Under the pieces are notes generated by a model that searched no databases, was not told the origin of the DNA, and saw only the letters and a list, made by a program, of their open reading frames with translations. A program made the position numbers and the translations under genes. Below, one piece after another: positions 5,812-6,342 of a stretch of 6,342 nucleotides of DNA; position 1 is the first letter of the stretch; every line of letters starts with the position of its first letter. Origin of the DNA: Bacteroides sp. GTDB taxonomy: Bacteria > Bacteroidota > Bacteroidia > Bacteroidales > Bacteroidaceae. The stretch lies in assembly GCA_030152865.1 (NCBI GenBank), contig JASLIW010000024.1, positions 1 to 6,342 of the forward strand. Direction: 5' to 3'.

Positions 5812-6342
5812 CTAATTTTTTACAACTCCCGCCTTTTGAAGTTGATTAAACTCCTTTTTGGCCTTGTTGAGCTGCTTCATAAAAACAGTATCGGCATGTA
5901 AGCGTGCTACTACTGCACTAGCCACAATCCGACCTGCATCTACATCACTCTGGAAGTGACATCCACAAATCACACGGCTCTGCCCCATTTCATAGCCCCA
6001 CTTTAAAATTTCATTTTGTCTACTGGGATTGATTTCGGCCAAAACCAAGGCTGTGGCCCAGCCGATGGCTGTATGTCCTGAGGGGTAAGAGCCATCTTTG
6101 AGTAAGTATTCTTCTTGGTCGGGTGTACAGCTGCTTTCACCATACATACTAAATGGGCGTACCCGCATATAATGCTCCTTGGCATGGCGAGTTGCTAAAT
6201 CACCTGCATCGCCTCGCATTCTTAACACTAAATTATAGATTTCAGGGGTTGTTTCTTTACTTATTTTGATACCAAAGGCCTCAGAAAAATTAAGTGGCAC
6301 TGCATCACCTGCCAGCTGTGCATCACGTACAGCCTGCTCTCC
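5812..6342 (-). CDS. Second class A acid phosphatase (PAP2 superfamily), N-terminus beyond the window
   Basis: The frame stays open to the window edge. The GTG at 6298-6300 is an internal valine, because the upstream 14 codons (GEQAVRDAQLAGDA) align with residues 80-93 of the phosphatase at 1409-2188. The visible 176 residues match that paralog's residues 80-255 without gaps, at about 130 of 176 identical by hand count (74%). All catalytic motifs are kept: K-x6-RP (KEHYMRVRP), GSYPSGHT, and SRVICGCHFQSD, so the enzyme should be active on phosphate monoesters. One notable change is Cys in place of Tyr207 immediately before the nucleophile His. About 79 residues, including the expected signal peptide, lie outside the window. 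The protein is shorter at the C-terminus, ending VVKN where the paralog ends in KPSERN. It has its own terminator at 5746-5775, so it is not co-transcribed with the large gene. Confidence 0.92.
   Translation of the reverse strand, partial: GEQAVRDAQLAGDAVPLNFSEAFGIKISKETTPEIYNLVLRMRGDAGDLATRHAKEHYMRVRPFSMYGESSCTPDQEEYLLKDGSYPSGHTAIGWATALVLAEINPSRQNEILKWGYEMGQSRVICGCHFQSDVDAGRIVASAVVARLHADTVFMKQLNKAKKEFNQLQKAGVVKN

Noticed and set aside
6003..6185. 60-codon minus-strand open frame
   Set aside because: It is an alternate frame of the second phosphatase, across its conserved catalytic motifs.
6298..6300. GTG as the start codon of the second phosphatase
   Set aside because: The frame continues upstream to the window edge with residues that align to the paralog, so this GTG is an internal valine and the gene is merely cut by the window.

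Overview
The window looks like chromosome of an AT-rich Bacteroidota bacterium, probably close to Porphyromonas. The signs are a porin of the OprO/OprP type ending in an aromatic residue, a single-membrane-pass beta-propeller sensor-like protein, A/T-rich leaders without Shine-Dalgarno motifs, and a TAnnTTTG-type promoter box. The genus is an inference; no rRNA or marker gene is present.

Layout: (1) positions 1-141, plus strand, hold the 3' end of a small protein with a Cys-x2-Cys pair. (2) A 16-bp perfect hairpin at 167-204 lies between two converging genes and can terminate both. (3) 231-1373, minus, encodes an outer-membrane porin of the phosphate-selective OprO/OprP type. (4) 1409-2188, minus, encodes a secreted class A acid phosphatase of the PAP2 superfamily, 35 bp upstream of the porin and probably co-transcribed with it. 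(5) 2189-2462 is a 274-bp non-coding region with a candidate promoter, several hairpins and a pair of long inverted repeats. (6) 2463-5624, minus, encodes a 1053-residue protein: signal/lipobox, periplasmic beta-propeller region, one transmembrane helix and a long helical cytoplasmic region with no visible kinase. (7) 5625-5811 is non-coding and carries a terminator. (8) 5812-6342, minus, is a second acid phosphatase, about 74% identical to the first and cut by the window edge.

How the genes may work together: a periplasmic phosphatase that frees phosphate from organic esters, next to a porin of a family known for anion/phosphate uptake, suggests a phosphate-scavenging unit. The large membrane protein sits between the two phosphatase paralogs and has the layout of a one-component transmembrane sensor. 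It may regulate or couple to this locus, but the sequence does not prove that. It is the least familiar object here and the best candidate for something undescribed.
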